NCBI GenBank assembly: GCA_965205385.1
Contig: CBDBGS010000008.1
Location: 1,674,001-1,738,000, forward strand
From: CATOSP01 sp965205385
GTDB taxonomy: Bacteria; Chloroflexota; Dehalococcoidia; Lucifugimonadales; UBA3495
DNA: 64,000 bases
Reading direction: 5' to 3'
The notes below the pieces were generated by a model. It had not been told where the DNA came from. It searched no databases and saw nothing but the letters and a program-made list of their open reading frames with translations. Made by a program: the position numbers and the translations under genes. Positions within the stretch are counted from its first letter, which is position 1, and each line of letters starts with the position of its first letter. Below, piece after piece: positions 56,565-64,000 of the stretch.

Positions 56565-56810
56565 ATGGATTCACTTCCTTCCTTTGACAACTCCGATGAG
56601 TTTTCCACCTGCCTTTCCGTGTTGGAGAAGGGCAGCAAAGAGTTGATAGTTACCTTCGACGATGACTCTCCTTCGGGAGACCGCTGGCTTGGGCAGTTTA
56701 TTTTCGATGAGCAAAATGCGCAATTTGCCGGTGGCATGACGAGGGTTATGCCCTTGTGGGGCCCCAAACCAACAGAGCGGCCCATCATGGGATTCGCGAA
56801 AAGTCCATAG
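56565..56810 (+). CDS. Small hypothetical protein
   Basis: 81 residues beginning MDSLPSFDNSDEFSTCLSVL, with an acidic beta-hairpin-like middle (ELIVTFDDDSPSGDRWLGQF) and VMPLWGPKPTERPIM near the end. Codon use in the AT-richer cargo region and protein-like composition support it, but no ribosome site or family is evident. The next gene starts 134 bases downstream. Confidence 0.4.
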   Translation: MDSLPSFDNSDEFSTCLSVLEKGSKELIVTFDDDSPSGDRWLGQFIFDEQNAQFAGGMTRVMPLWGPKPTERPIMGFAKSP

Positions 56811-56944
56811 AAACGCCTACGAGCATCCCCGGCCCGATGCCCACAAGAGAGTCCATAGCACAGCCCCCAGGGCGTAACGACGCCGCGTGGAGGGTGCCGT
56901 TCGGCTGCGTTCCACAAAATGAGCTTTACGGGAGAACGAAACCA

Positions 56945-57664
56945 ATGAATGTCCAGAGGTACACCCGGGTGATGGAGACCATCAAAGGGCGCAAAGAGCA
57001 TGTTGACTGGATCATGGACAGTGCAGAATCTATGGGAAGAGTATCCGCATTCATGATCGAATCCATCTGCCTACAATTGCGGATGATGATCGAGGACATC
57101 GCAATCGCGTGCGTTATTGCCAACGCCGAAGAGATGCCCGAACTGGTTCGCAGTCTGAGAGGGGAATACAGACCCAGCCTCATACTGAAGGGACTTGAGA
57201 AGATCAACCCCGAATGCTATCCGGTCCCGATAGTGGAAAACATCGACGGGTCGCATGGTAGCCTCAGGGATACTCATGAACGGCCTGAGGGCAATTGGCT
57301 CACAAGGGATGAAGCCGTAGAGGAATACGGCAGGCTTAGCGGTGTCATTCATAGGAACCTGAAAATGTATGACGGTAATCCGGCCGATTACCTAGAATTG
57401 TACCGAAAGTGCGGATATCTCGAATACAAGATACGGAACCTGCTGTCTCATCACCACATCACGGTGTTGGAGGAAGACACCATGTATCGTGTACTGATGT
57501 CGTCCACTGGGGTGGATGACAACGGGGTCCGGTTCGAAGGACGAATACAGGTTGCTCCGTTCATACGTGTCCCCAAAGATCTGGAGCAAGCCGCCATGAT
57601 AGGAGAGATAAGCGAGGATGACATCATGGCGGCGCGCAGCCACCCACGTACCGACACAACCTGA
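56945..57664 (+). CDS. Hypothetical cargo protein, largely helical
   Basis: 239 residues from ATG 56945. The N-terminal region (VDWIMDSAESMGRVSAFMIE, IEDIAIACVIANAEEMPELV) is helical, and the middle contains GNWLTRDEAVEEYGRLSGVI and YKIRNLLSHHHITVLEEDTM. The order resembles helical proteins with a C-terminal HEPN-like or scaffold fold, but no catalytic motif can be claimed. The gene is AT-richer than the transfer genes and lies between the conjugation block and the recombinase, so it is probably accessory cargo. Confidence 0.6.
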   Translation: MNVQRYTRVMETIKGRKEHVDWIMDSAESMGRVSAFMIESICLQLRMMIEDIAIACVIANAEEMPELVRSLRGEYRPSLILKGLEKINPECYPVPIVENIDGSHGSLRDTHERPEGNWLTRDEAVEEYGRLSGVIHRNLKMYDGNPADYLELYRKCGYLEYKIRNLLSHHHITVLEEDTMYRVLMSSTGVDDNGVRFEGRIQVAPFIRVPKDLEQAAMIGEISEDDIMAARSHPRTDTT

Positions 57665-57764
57665 TAGCTTCATTATTGAGGTTGAGGTTCTGTGTGCCTT
57701 TCTACGATAGTGCAGTCGGAGTATGCCAAACCCACCAGAGCTAACCTGAAAGAGAGAAGAACTC

Positions 57765-57989
57765 GTGAACATAGACGAATTGGTTCGAGAACTGGACAGG
57801 ATGGTTGAGAAGGCTCCGGCTGGAGAGAAGACCGCGACCATCATCCTGTTTGGGATTAGATACTACCGCGAACTCGACGGGGTGAGCGCACCGGAAATTG
57901 CCCGTCGGGCTACGCTGGTTAGGGATTCGTTCGGAGTCGAGATAGCCTATGGTCGGACGTTGGGCAAGTACGTGGTACCGAGGGGATGA
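57765..57989 (+). CDS. Small hypothetical protein, HTH-like
   Basis: 74 residues from GTG 57765 (GAGAGAAGAA upstream): IDELVRELDRMVEKAPAGEK, then VSAPEIARRATLVRDSFGVE and IAYGRTLGKYVVPRG. The second half has the spacing of a helix-turn-helix. No family is recognised. It lies about 100 bases after the helical cargo gene on the same strand and could be its partner. Confidence 0.5.
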   Translation: MNIDELVRELDRMVEKAPAGEKTATIILFGIRYYRELDGVSAPEIARRATLVRDSFGVEIAYGRTLGKYVVPRG

Positions 57990-58239
57990 TGCGTTTCGGT
58001 CCGTCCACGATAGGGGTCATATCTCGCGGACGGGCTGGAACGGGGTTAGGGAAGGGCTTGGGCGACCTTTGGGGCTTTAACCACTTGGGCTGAACCTCAT
58101 TGCGTGGATAGGCGCTTTGACGCCGCCCAGACAGTCGCGGTATCATGGGAGCAGAAGTTGGCCCGGCGATGCTGCAAACACCCCGGGCCGAGGCGCCACC
58201 TGCGGAAACAGGTGATGCAGTAGCATTGTACTACTCGCA

Positions 58240-58271
58240 GACCCGCTCCCGACAGGAGGCGGGTCTTTTTT
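58240..58271 (+). terminator. Rho-independent terminator before the serine recombinase
   Basis: GACCCGC (58240-58246) pairs with GCGGGTC (58259-58265), with an additional CTCC/GGAG pairing inside, followed by six T. It ends 33 bases upstream of the recombinase ATG, so it could close the cargo transcript or act as a leader attenuator. Confidence 0.75.
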
Positions 58272-58304
58272 GGTTTCAACGGCACGAGCGAAGGGAGGCG
58301 AATC

Positions 58305-60101
58305 ATGGCGAGAACCACCGATAGGAAGACGGTGGCGAACCGGGCGGCCATCTACGCCCGCGTCTCGGACAAGAGCCAGGACGGGGAGGACAAGACCTCC
58401 ATCTCCGAGCAGATCGGCGAGATGGAAGCCTACTGCGAGAGCAAGGGGCTCACCATCACCGCACGCTACCAGGAGGTGGGCCCGGGCTGGAGCAAGAAAC
58501 GCCCCGAGTTCCAGCGGATGCTGGCCGACGCCAGGAAGGGACGCTTCGACGTCATCGTCTGCTGGAAGTCCGACCGCCTCAGCCGGGGCATGTACCCCGC
58601 CGCCGCCCTCATGGAGGTCGTCGAAGCCCACCAGATTCGGCTGGAAGCCGTCATGGACGCCATCGACATGAAGACCTTCGGCCTGATGGCGGCCATCGGC
58701 AAAATCGAGCTGGACAACTTCCGGGAGCGGTCCACCCTGGGCAAACGGGGCACAGCCAAGCAGGGACGGGTGCCCACCGGCGGCCTTCCCTTCGGATACC
58801 GCATCGGGGACGACGGCAGGGCCGAGGTGATCGAGGAGCAGGCGGAGGCCGTCCGGCGCGTCTTCCACATGTACGTCCACGAGGGGATGGGGTCCTACTC
58901 CATTGCCGTGCGGCTGACCGACGAGGGAATCCCCACCCAGACCGGCAAGATGCTGTGGCTCCAGTCCCGCGTGCACCACATCCTGGGGAACGCCGCCTAC
59001 ACCGGCACCTGGGTCTACGGAAAGTACCGCCACGTCTCCACCGAGGACGGCATGAAAATCTACGACCAGCCGGAAGACACCTGGATTGAGATTCCGATCC
59101 CGCAGATCATCGACGATGAGACCTGGGAGCGGGCGCAGGCGCTGAAGAAGCAGCGGAGCAGGAAGGCCAAGAGGAACACGAAGGTACTCTACCAGTTGCA
59201 GCACCTGCTGAAATGCGGCGAGTGCGGCCACAACTTCCATGCCAGGGCCGCCTGGACAAACACCAGCGTCCGGAACGGCAAGAAATATAAATACGAGCTG
59301 ACCACCCCCCGCCGCTACTACATGTGCAACGGGATGCAGAGCATGCGCCTGGGCTGCCGGGAGCGTCCCCACATCCGGGCCGAGCGGTTGGAGGAGCCGA
59401 TATGGAGCGAGGTGAAGCGGGTGATCCAGAACCCCGACCTGATCGTCGCCGGTATCGACACCCTGGATGCCCAGGAGGGCGGCGGCTTGGCGGAGGAGAT
59501 CGCGCAGGCCGAGCGGGACCTGCGGAGCATCCAGATGGAAGAGGACCGGGCCATCATGCTGTTCGTGTCGGGGAAGATCACCGAGGCCCAGCTCGACCTT
59601 CAGCGCAGGTTCATCACCGAGCGGCTGGAGAGCGCCAGGGCGAGGCTGGACGATTACCGGGCGCGGGAGGCTGGCGGAGCCGAGAAGCGGCGGCTGATGG
59701 AGACTGTCCTCACATGGGCGAGGGAGCTCGGCCAGGGCCTGGACGAGTTGACCCCCGAGCAGCGCAAGGAGATTCTCCAGATGGTCGTGGAACAGGTTGT
59801 CATCGACAGGGACAACAATGTGGACATCACGCTGGCCATACCCATCGACGATAATTACCCCGAGCCCAATTCCACTGAGCCTGATTCCCCTGAGACCGAT
59901 TCCGTTGCATTAGCGTCTAAAGAATCTTCGGGATTAGGATCACTTCAACGGTGTAATCGACCGTCTTTCCGACGACACCCGAAGGATGAAGTTGCCAAGC
60001 CTCTGTCTTGCGAGCAGGTGATTTTCCTGTGGAAGTTCTGGTACCTGAGTGGGCCATGCGCCACTGTACAACAAACCTTCGAGTGGGTGGTGTACATTTA
60101 G
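58305..60101 (+). CDS. Large serine recombinase
   Basis: 598 residues. The resolvase domain has the nucleophile Ser in AAIYARVSDKSQDG (about residue 21), then CWKSDRLSRG and the conserved IELDNFRERSTLGKRG. A recombinase domain follows (GNAAYTGTWVYGKY), then a zinc ribbon (LLKCGECGHNFHAR...CNG) and a coiled coil (EIAQAERDLRSIQMEEDRAI). This is the plan of large serine integrases. The last 75 residues (SSGLGSLQRCNRPSF...) are unlike the family and may come from sequence beyond the original end. ATG 58305 has GGGAGGC upstream. It is the likely integrase of the conjugative element. Confidence 0.92.
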   Translation: MARTTDRKTVANRAAIYARVSDKSQDGEDKTSISEQIGEMEAYCESKGLTITARYQEVGPGWSKKRPEFQRMLADARKGRFDVIVCWKSDRLSRGMYPAAALMEVVEAHQIRLEAVMDAIDMKTFGLMAAIGKIELDNFRERSTLGKRGTAKQGRVPTGGLPFGYRIGDDGRAEVIEEQAEAVRRVFHMYVHEGMGSYSIAVRLTDEGIPTQTGKMLWLQSRVHHILGNAAYTGTWVYGKYRHVSTEDGMKIYDQPEDTWIEIPIPQIIDDETWERAQALKKQRSRKAKRNTKVLYQLQHLLKCGECGHNFHARAAWTNTSVRNGKKYKYELTTPRRYYMCNGMQSMRLGCRERPHIRAERLEEPIWSEVKRVIQNPDLIVAGIDTLDAQEGGGLAEEIAQAERDLRSIQMEEDRAIMLFVSGKITEAQLDLQRRFITERLESARARLDDYRAREAGGAEKRRLMETVLTWARELGQGLDELTPEQRKEILQMVVEQVVIDRDNNVDITLAIPIDDNYPEPNSTEPDSPETDSVALASKESSGLGSLQRCNRPSFRRHPKDEVAKPLSCEQVIFLWKFWYLSGPCATVQQTFEWVVYI

Positions 60102-60215
60102 ACGGTGGTCCGGATAATCACCAGGTGTTTGAGCCTTCCTAGGTGGGGCTAAGCCGATTCCTGTTCAAGCATTCGCTTACTTCGACGACAGTTCGTCAAC
60201 GCCGAGATGCATACA

Positions 60216-61455
60216 CAGGGCAATCGCGTCTTAATTATAGATTTAGAATCGTATAAAATGATGTTAGCAGTGGGAGTAAGAAGTGGGGTGAAGGGGGGTA
60301 TGTCATGGTGGAATCGAAAGGTGCATCGATTATCGGTTGGTTTGCTACCCTGAAGGATCCCCGAATAGACCGCGCCAAGCGGCATAAACTGCTGGATATC
60401 ATTGCCGTCGCCATCTTCGCCACGATCTGTGGCGCTGATTCATGGGTGCATATTGAAATGTTCGGCCGGAGCAAGGAGGAGTGGTTCAAGAGCTTCCTGG
60501 AACTACCCAACGGCATCCCATCCCACGACACTTTCGGTGACGTGTTCGCGCGTCTGGACCGTGAGCAGTTCCAAAGCTGCTTTATGGGGTGGACCCAGGA
60601 GGTGGCCCGACTGGCCCAAGGTGAAGTGGTGGCCATTGACGGTAAGACGGTGCGCCGCTCCCACGACCTGTCCCGGGGCCAGCAGGCCATTCACCTGGTC
60701 ACCGCGTGGGCTTCGGCTAACAGCATGACGCTGGGCCAGGTCAAGGTGGAGAGGAAGTCCAACGAGATCACCACCATTCCCAAGCTGCTGGGACTCTTGG
60801 CGCTCCACGGATGCATCGTGACCATCGACGCCATGGGATGTCAGCGGGAGATAGCGGAGCAGTTCGTGGAGGCCGGGGCCGACTATGTGCTGGCATTAAA
60901 GGAGAACCAGGGTCAGCTCTATGATGATGTCCGGGATCTTTTCCAGGGGGCGGAAGAATTCGGCTTTGAGGGAGTACCTCATGACTACGCCCGGACCCTG
61001 AACAAGGGCGACGGACGTCTGGAAACCCGGGAGTGTTGGGCCGTTACCGACCCTGAGAGCTTGGATTACTTGCAGACTAAGCGGTAATGGACTGGGATCA
61101 AGGCGATGGTCAAAATCAGCGCCCGCCGGGAGACGGCCAGCGGCGCCACGGTCCAACCCCGTTACTACATCAGCAGCCTGGACGCCCCAGCCGGAACTAT
61201 GCTGGAGAGCGTTCGCCGGCATTGGAGCATCGAGAATTCACTCCACTGGACCTTGGACGTGACCTACCGGGAAGACCAGTGCCGGGAGCGAAAGGACCAC
61301 GCTCCCCAAAACCTGGCTACTCTTCGCCAGATTTCCCAAACCTCCTAAAGAACGAGACCAGCCTCAAAGTTGGCATCCAAGACAAACGCCTCAACGCCGG
61401 TTCGCGCGAGGACTACCTTCTCAAAGTCCTCCTCGGTTAAGACGCGATTGCCCTG
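60216..61455 (+). mobile_element. ISAs1-family insertion sequence
   Basis: Perfect 19-bp inverted ends, CAGGGCAATCGCGTCTTAA at 60216-60234 and the reverse complement at 61437-61455, enclose one disrupted transposase gene. No clear target duplication is visible at the flanks; the right end joins an IS3 remnant directly, which suggests that the element inserted into IS3 and the left part of that IS was later lost. Confidence 0.9.
60305..61440 (+). pseudogene. ISAs1-family transposase, nonsense codon and frameshift
   Basis: From ATG 60305 the N-terminal ISAs1 domain (GWFATLKDPRIDRAKRHKLL) and DDE core (EVVAIDGKTVRRSHDLSRGQ, VTIDAMGCQREIAEQFVEAG, YVLALKENQGQLY) are clear. TAA at 61085-61087 interrupts LQTKR-WTGIKAMVKISARR; the same frame continues with the conserved SVRRHWSIENSLHWTLDVTY. 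Near 61345 a frameshift moves the C-terminus (NLLKNETSLKVGIQDKRL) to another frame ending at 61440. The element ends are intact, so the loss is recent. Confidence 0.85.
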
Positions 61456-61786
61456 ACGGCAAGGGGCGGTACCAAGACAACATCATCGTGGAGCGTTTGT
61501 GTTGGACGGTGAATTACGAGGAGGTTTACCTTAAGGCCGGTGCCGGCGCCGGGGAGGCCAGGAAGGAGTTCTGGGCCTATTTCCACTTCTACAACAACCA
61601 GAGACCCCACCAAGCCCTGGGGCACCGGACTCCAGCCGAGGGATTCCATGGGCATACAATGGCGGTTGGAGAAGAGGTGTCCGATGGGAATAGGCTGGAA
61701 ATCCTGGTCGTAGAACCCGATTCAGGAGCCGTGAGACTCTCACTTAACTCGCCCCCGATTCTGTCCAACTAATGGGGTCCACCTCA
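61456..61786 (+). mobile_element. IS3-family element, 3' remnant
   Basis: After the ISAs1 end, the frame reads RYQDNIIVERLCWTVNYEEV and FWAYFHFYNNQRPHQALGHR followed by TPAEGFHG. This is the C-terminal part of an IS3 orfB integrase-type transposase including the DDE Glu region. The frame stops at 61770-61772 within the terminal sequence 61761-61786. About two thirds of orfB and all of orfA are missing. Confidence 0.85.
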
Positions 61787-62586
61787 GTGGCGGAGGCATT
61801 GGATGTGTCGGTGGGCACGGTGTTCCAGATCAAGCGGCGCTTCGCGGAGGAAGGGTTGGAGGGGGTCCGTCAGCGACTCAAAACAACTCCCTTAAACCGT
61901 GGCAGAAGAAGGAGTGGTGCATTCCCCAAGTGAGCGCGGAGTTCGTGGCAGCCATGGAGGATGTCCTGGACCAGTACGGGGAACCCCATGATCCCCAAAG
62001 TCCGGTAGTCTGTTTTGACGAGACCTCCACCCAGTTGCTGGCCGAGACCCGGCCGCCGCTCCCGCCCCGGCCCGGACGGCCGAGGCGTCAGGACTACGAA
62101 TACCGGCGGGAGGGTACGCGCAACCTGTTCTTGGGCTGTGAGCCTTTGGTGGGCTGCCGGGATGTGGCGGTGACCCAGCGCCGCACCATGACCGACTTCG
62201 CCCATCAGATGCGTTGGCTGGTGGATAAAGCCTACCTGGAGGCCCAGGTGGTCCGGGTTGTCTTGGACAATCTCAACACCCATCGACCGGCTTCCCTGTA
62301 CGCCAGCTTCCCTGCCGCCGAGGCTAGGCGAGTCGTGAAACGGCTGGAATTCCACTACACGCCCAAGCACGGGAGTTGGCTCAATATGGCGGAGATCGAA
62401 TTTAGCGTATTGGCCCGGTCCTGCCTCAGGCAGAGCCTCCCCAACGAAGCGGTCCTCAGCAGGGAAATCCAGTCCCTGGTGAGAGAGCGAATCGCCGCCC
62501 AGGCTACCATTAACTGGCGTTTTGACGCCCATGACGCCAGAACTAAGCTTCACCGCGTCTATCCCTTCGATCCCAAGTTTGACTGA
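61787..62586 (+). pseudogene. IS630-family transposase with N-terminal and internal deletions
   Basis: The first piece (61787-61890) encodes a helix-turn-helix, VAEALDVSVGTVFQIKRRFA with EEGLEGVRQR. It then jumps to KPWQKKEWCIPQVSAEFVAA, losing roughly 50-70 residues and changing frame. From 61930 the DDE domain is intact: VVCFDETSTQLLAETRPPLP with the first Asp, VRVVLDNLNTHRP with the second, and HGSWLNMAEIEFSVL with the Glu. The frame ends at TGA 62584-62586. The gene lost its start by the junction with the IS3 end. Not functional. Confidence 0.8.
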
Positions 62587-62700
62587 CTGCTAGTTGGGAG
62601 GGAGGTCGACCCCCAATTTGGACAAGTAGCTAAGTGGGAGACCTGCTCCTTTACTAAGGGCAGCGATTTCTGGTGGGAAGAAGTCGGCCTTTCCCCGGTC

Positions 62701-64000
62701 TTAACCTGCTTGGTCGGGCCGCCGGACAGTCCCGACGGGCGTCGCAGCGTCGACAACGCCGGCCGTATAGTAGTACGCTTCTACCGGCCGCCACACTAAC
62801 GGCGTCAACAAGACCACCGGCAGCATCAAAAGCAAGCCCACCCCAGCGTTGATACCTATGGCCAATGAGATGCTGAATGCCTGAGCTAGGACCCCGATTT
62901 CCACGCCGCCGATCAAGTGGCCCAGGCCGTTGACCATCCCCTGGGACCCCATTATCCGCCCTCGCATTTCGGCCGGTGACGAAAGCAGAAGGATGGTGCT
63001 CTGCATGGTGCTGAATCCTGACTGACCTACACCGGCGATAAAGAGCAACAAGAAGGAAATCAGGAACCAGGGCGACCATGCCACCGCAGCCACTCCCACG
63101 GCCACAATCAACGCGCCTATCACGAAGTACCGCCCGTGAAAGGTGTAGTTCCGGCGCGTGGCAATGAATATCGCCCCCATGAGCGTACCAACACCTTCCG
63201 CCGAGCCTATTACGCCCCCCAACGCGGGCCCCACTTTCAATACATCTGTGGCGATGACCGGTATGAAATATTGCAGCGGCAACACCATGCCGTTCATCAC
63301 TAACGATATGGAAAGCACCCCCAGCACAAACTTGTTTGAGAAAGAATGGCCGATGCCTGACTTGATCCCTTGCGAGAACACCCTGTCCCTGCCCACCACC
63401 GGCGCCGCTTTCGGCAGCCGCATCTTGAATATTAGGCAGGCCGCGATCAGGTCCAGGGTCACCAGAACTATAAAAGCGCCGGTGTACCCGTAAAGGGCAA
63501 TCAACAGCCCGCCGACTAACGGGCCCAGAATCTTGCCTCCGTTGTTGGTTATGGTCTCCAGGGACATGGCATGGGCGATTCGGGCTTCCCCGGCCAAGTC
63601 GAAAAGCGCCGCCCGCCGGGTGGGGTCATCCAAGACCTTGGCCGTGCCCTGCAAAAGTATGGCAAGGAAAACATACCAGGGATGAATGAGGCCCAGAATC
63701 AAGAGAGCCAGCAGCCCCAACGCGACAAGCAAATAGAAGGTGTGGATACCAGTCAGAATGCGCCACCGGTCCAGCCGGTCGGCCAGCATTCCGGCTACCA
63801 ACGACAAAGGAGGGCGCGGACCATTCAGGAAAACGGAAATTAGTCCGACTTGAAAGACCGAGTCGGTGAGTTCGTAAATGAGGTATCCCAGCACCAGGAG
63901 TTCCATGCGGCGGGCGATTTCGTGAACCCACCGGGCCGCCCACATCAGCCGAAAGTCGGGGTTTTGCAGGATCAGTAGGACAGGAGTGTTGGAAACTGAA
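62701..64000 (-). CDS. MFS transporter, N-terminus beyond the window
   Basis: The stop is at 62701 and the frame is open through the right edge: upstream of Met 63945 it reads LLILQNPDFRL, the usual first residues before helix 1 of this family, so the start lies outside. At least 432 residues with about 12 hydrophobic helices (LVLGYLIYELTDSVFQVGLI, VFLAILLQGTAKVLDDPTRR, FLISFLLLFIAGVGQSGFST). The signature loops MLADRLDRWRILTG and SSPAEMRGRIMGSQGM between helices 2-3 and 10-11 match EntS-type major facilitator exporters of siderophores or drugs. The substrate is unknown. Confidence 0.85.
   Translation of the reverse strand, partial: SVSNTPVLLILQNPDFRLMWAARWVHEIARRMELLVLGYLIYELTDSVFQVGLISVFLNGPRPPLSLVAGMLADRLDRWRILTGIHTFYLLVALGLLALLILGLIHPWYVFLAILLQGTAKVLDDPTRRAALFDLAGEARIAHAMSLETITNNGGKILGPLVGGLLIALYGYTGAFIVLVTLDLIAACLIFKMRLPKAAPVVGRDRVFSQGIKSGIGHSFSNKFVLGVLSISLVMNGMVLPLQYFIPVIATDVLKVGPALGGVIGSAEGVGTLMGAIFIATRRNYTFHGRYFVIGALIVAVGVAAVAWSPWFLISFLLLFIAGVGQSGFSTMQSTILLLSSPAEMRGRIMGSQGMVNGLGHLIGGVEIGVLAQAFSISLAIGINAGVGLLLMLPVVLLTPLVWRPVEAYYYTAGVVDAATPVGTVRRPDQAG

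Overview
GC-rich bacterial genomic DNA with dense mobile elements. The ordinary genes (cupin, arylsulfotransferase-type propeller, amidase-signature enzyme, HbpS/GlcG protein, luciferase-like flavin oxidoreductase, D-aminoacylase-type amidohydrolase, MFS exporter) together with Calx-beta/FN3 secreted proteins suggest an uncultivated catabolic lineage, perhaps a SAR202-like Chloroflexota. This is an inference from gene content only; no rRNA or other phylogenetic marker is present.

Layout. 1-10.6 kb: catabolic genes, with a decayed IS1182 copy (331-2194) and a long geneless stretch (7.1-8.8 kb) holding an IS3-type end and a tRNA-Met-like 3' half. 10.7-11.8 kb: gene debris (TPP-enzyme tail, DUF429 remnant, IS3 end). 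11.8-25.3 kb: a minus-strand defence operon: SNF2 helicase, class I adenine methyltransferase, HicA-HicB-SecB-like toxin-antitoxin-chaperone module, and a 1,703-codon DUF1998 helicase ending in a nuclease-like domain. It resembles DISARM (DrmD, DrmMI, DrmA) and Druantia DruE but matches neither canonical gene set. The methyltransferase contains a 16-unit tetranucleotide repeat followed by three homologous segments in three different reading frames. 25.6-28.3 kb: a large P-loop GTPase-like gene and a small ORF. 28.6-33.4 kb: a dead and an intact tyrosine recombinase, the latter between inverted 37-bp palindromic sites, then an HTH gene truncated by an intact IS1182.

33.7-39.6 kb: secreted Calx-beta/FN3/Ig-like gene (frameshifted), an HTH regulator and a TPR protein. 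40.4-60.1 kb: an integrative conjugative element with a DNA-binding/coiled-coil protein, a palindromic operator cluster, type IV secretion genes (two VirB2-like pilins, VirB6/TrbL, PrgI/VirB3-like, VirB4, VirD4-like), a replication-relaxation protein, two HTH genes, a DUF1016 nuclease, cargo ORFs and a large serine recombinase. The PrgI-like gene is split by an IS701 insertion with a CTAG target duplication, and the VirD4-like gene carries an in-frame TAG, so this element is probably transfer-defective as sequenced. 60.2-62.6 kb: stacked ISAs1, IS3 and IS630 remnants. 62.7-64 kb: MFS exporter running off the end.

Several large genes are broken by a single nonsense codon or 1-nt shift while the remaining frame stays intact. 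This could be very recent decay, population variation or sequence error, and raw-read checking would separate these.
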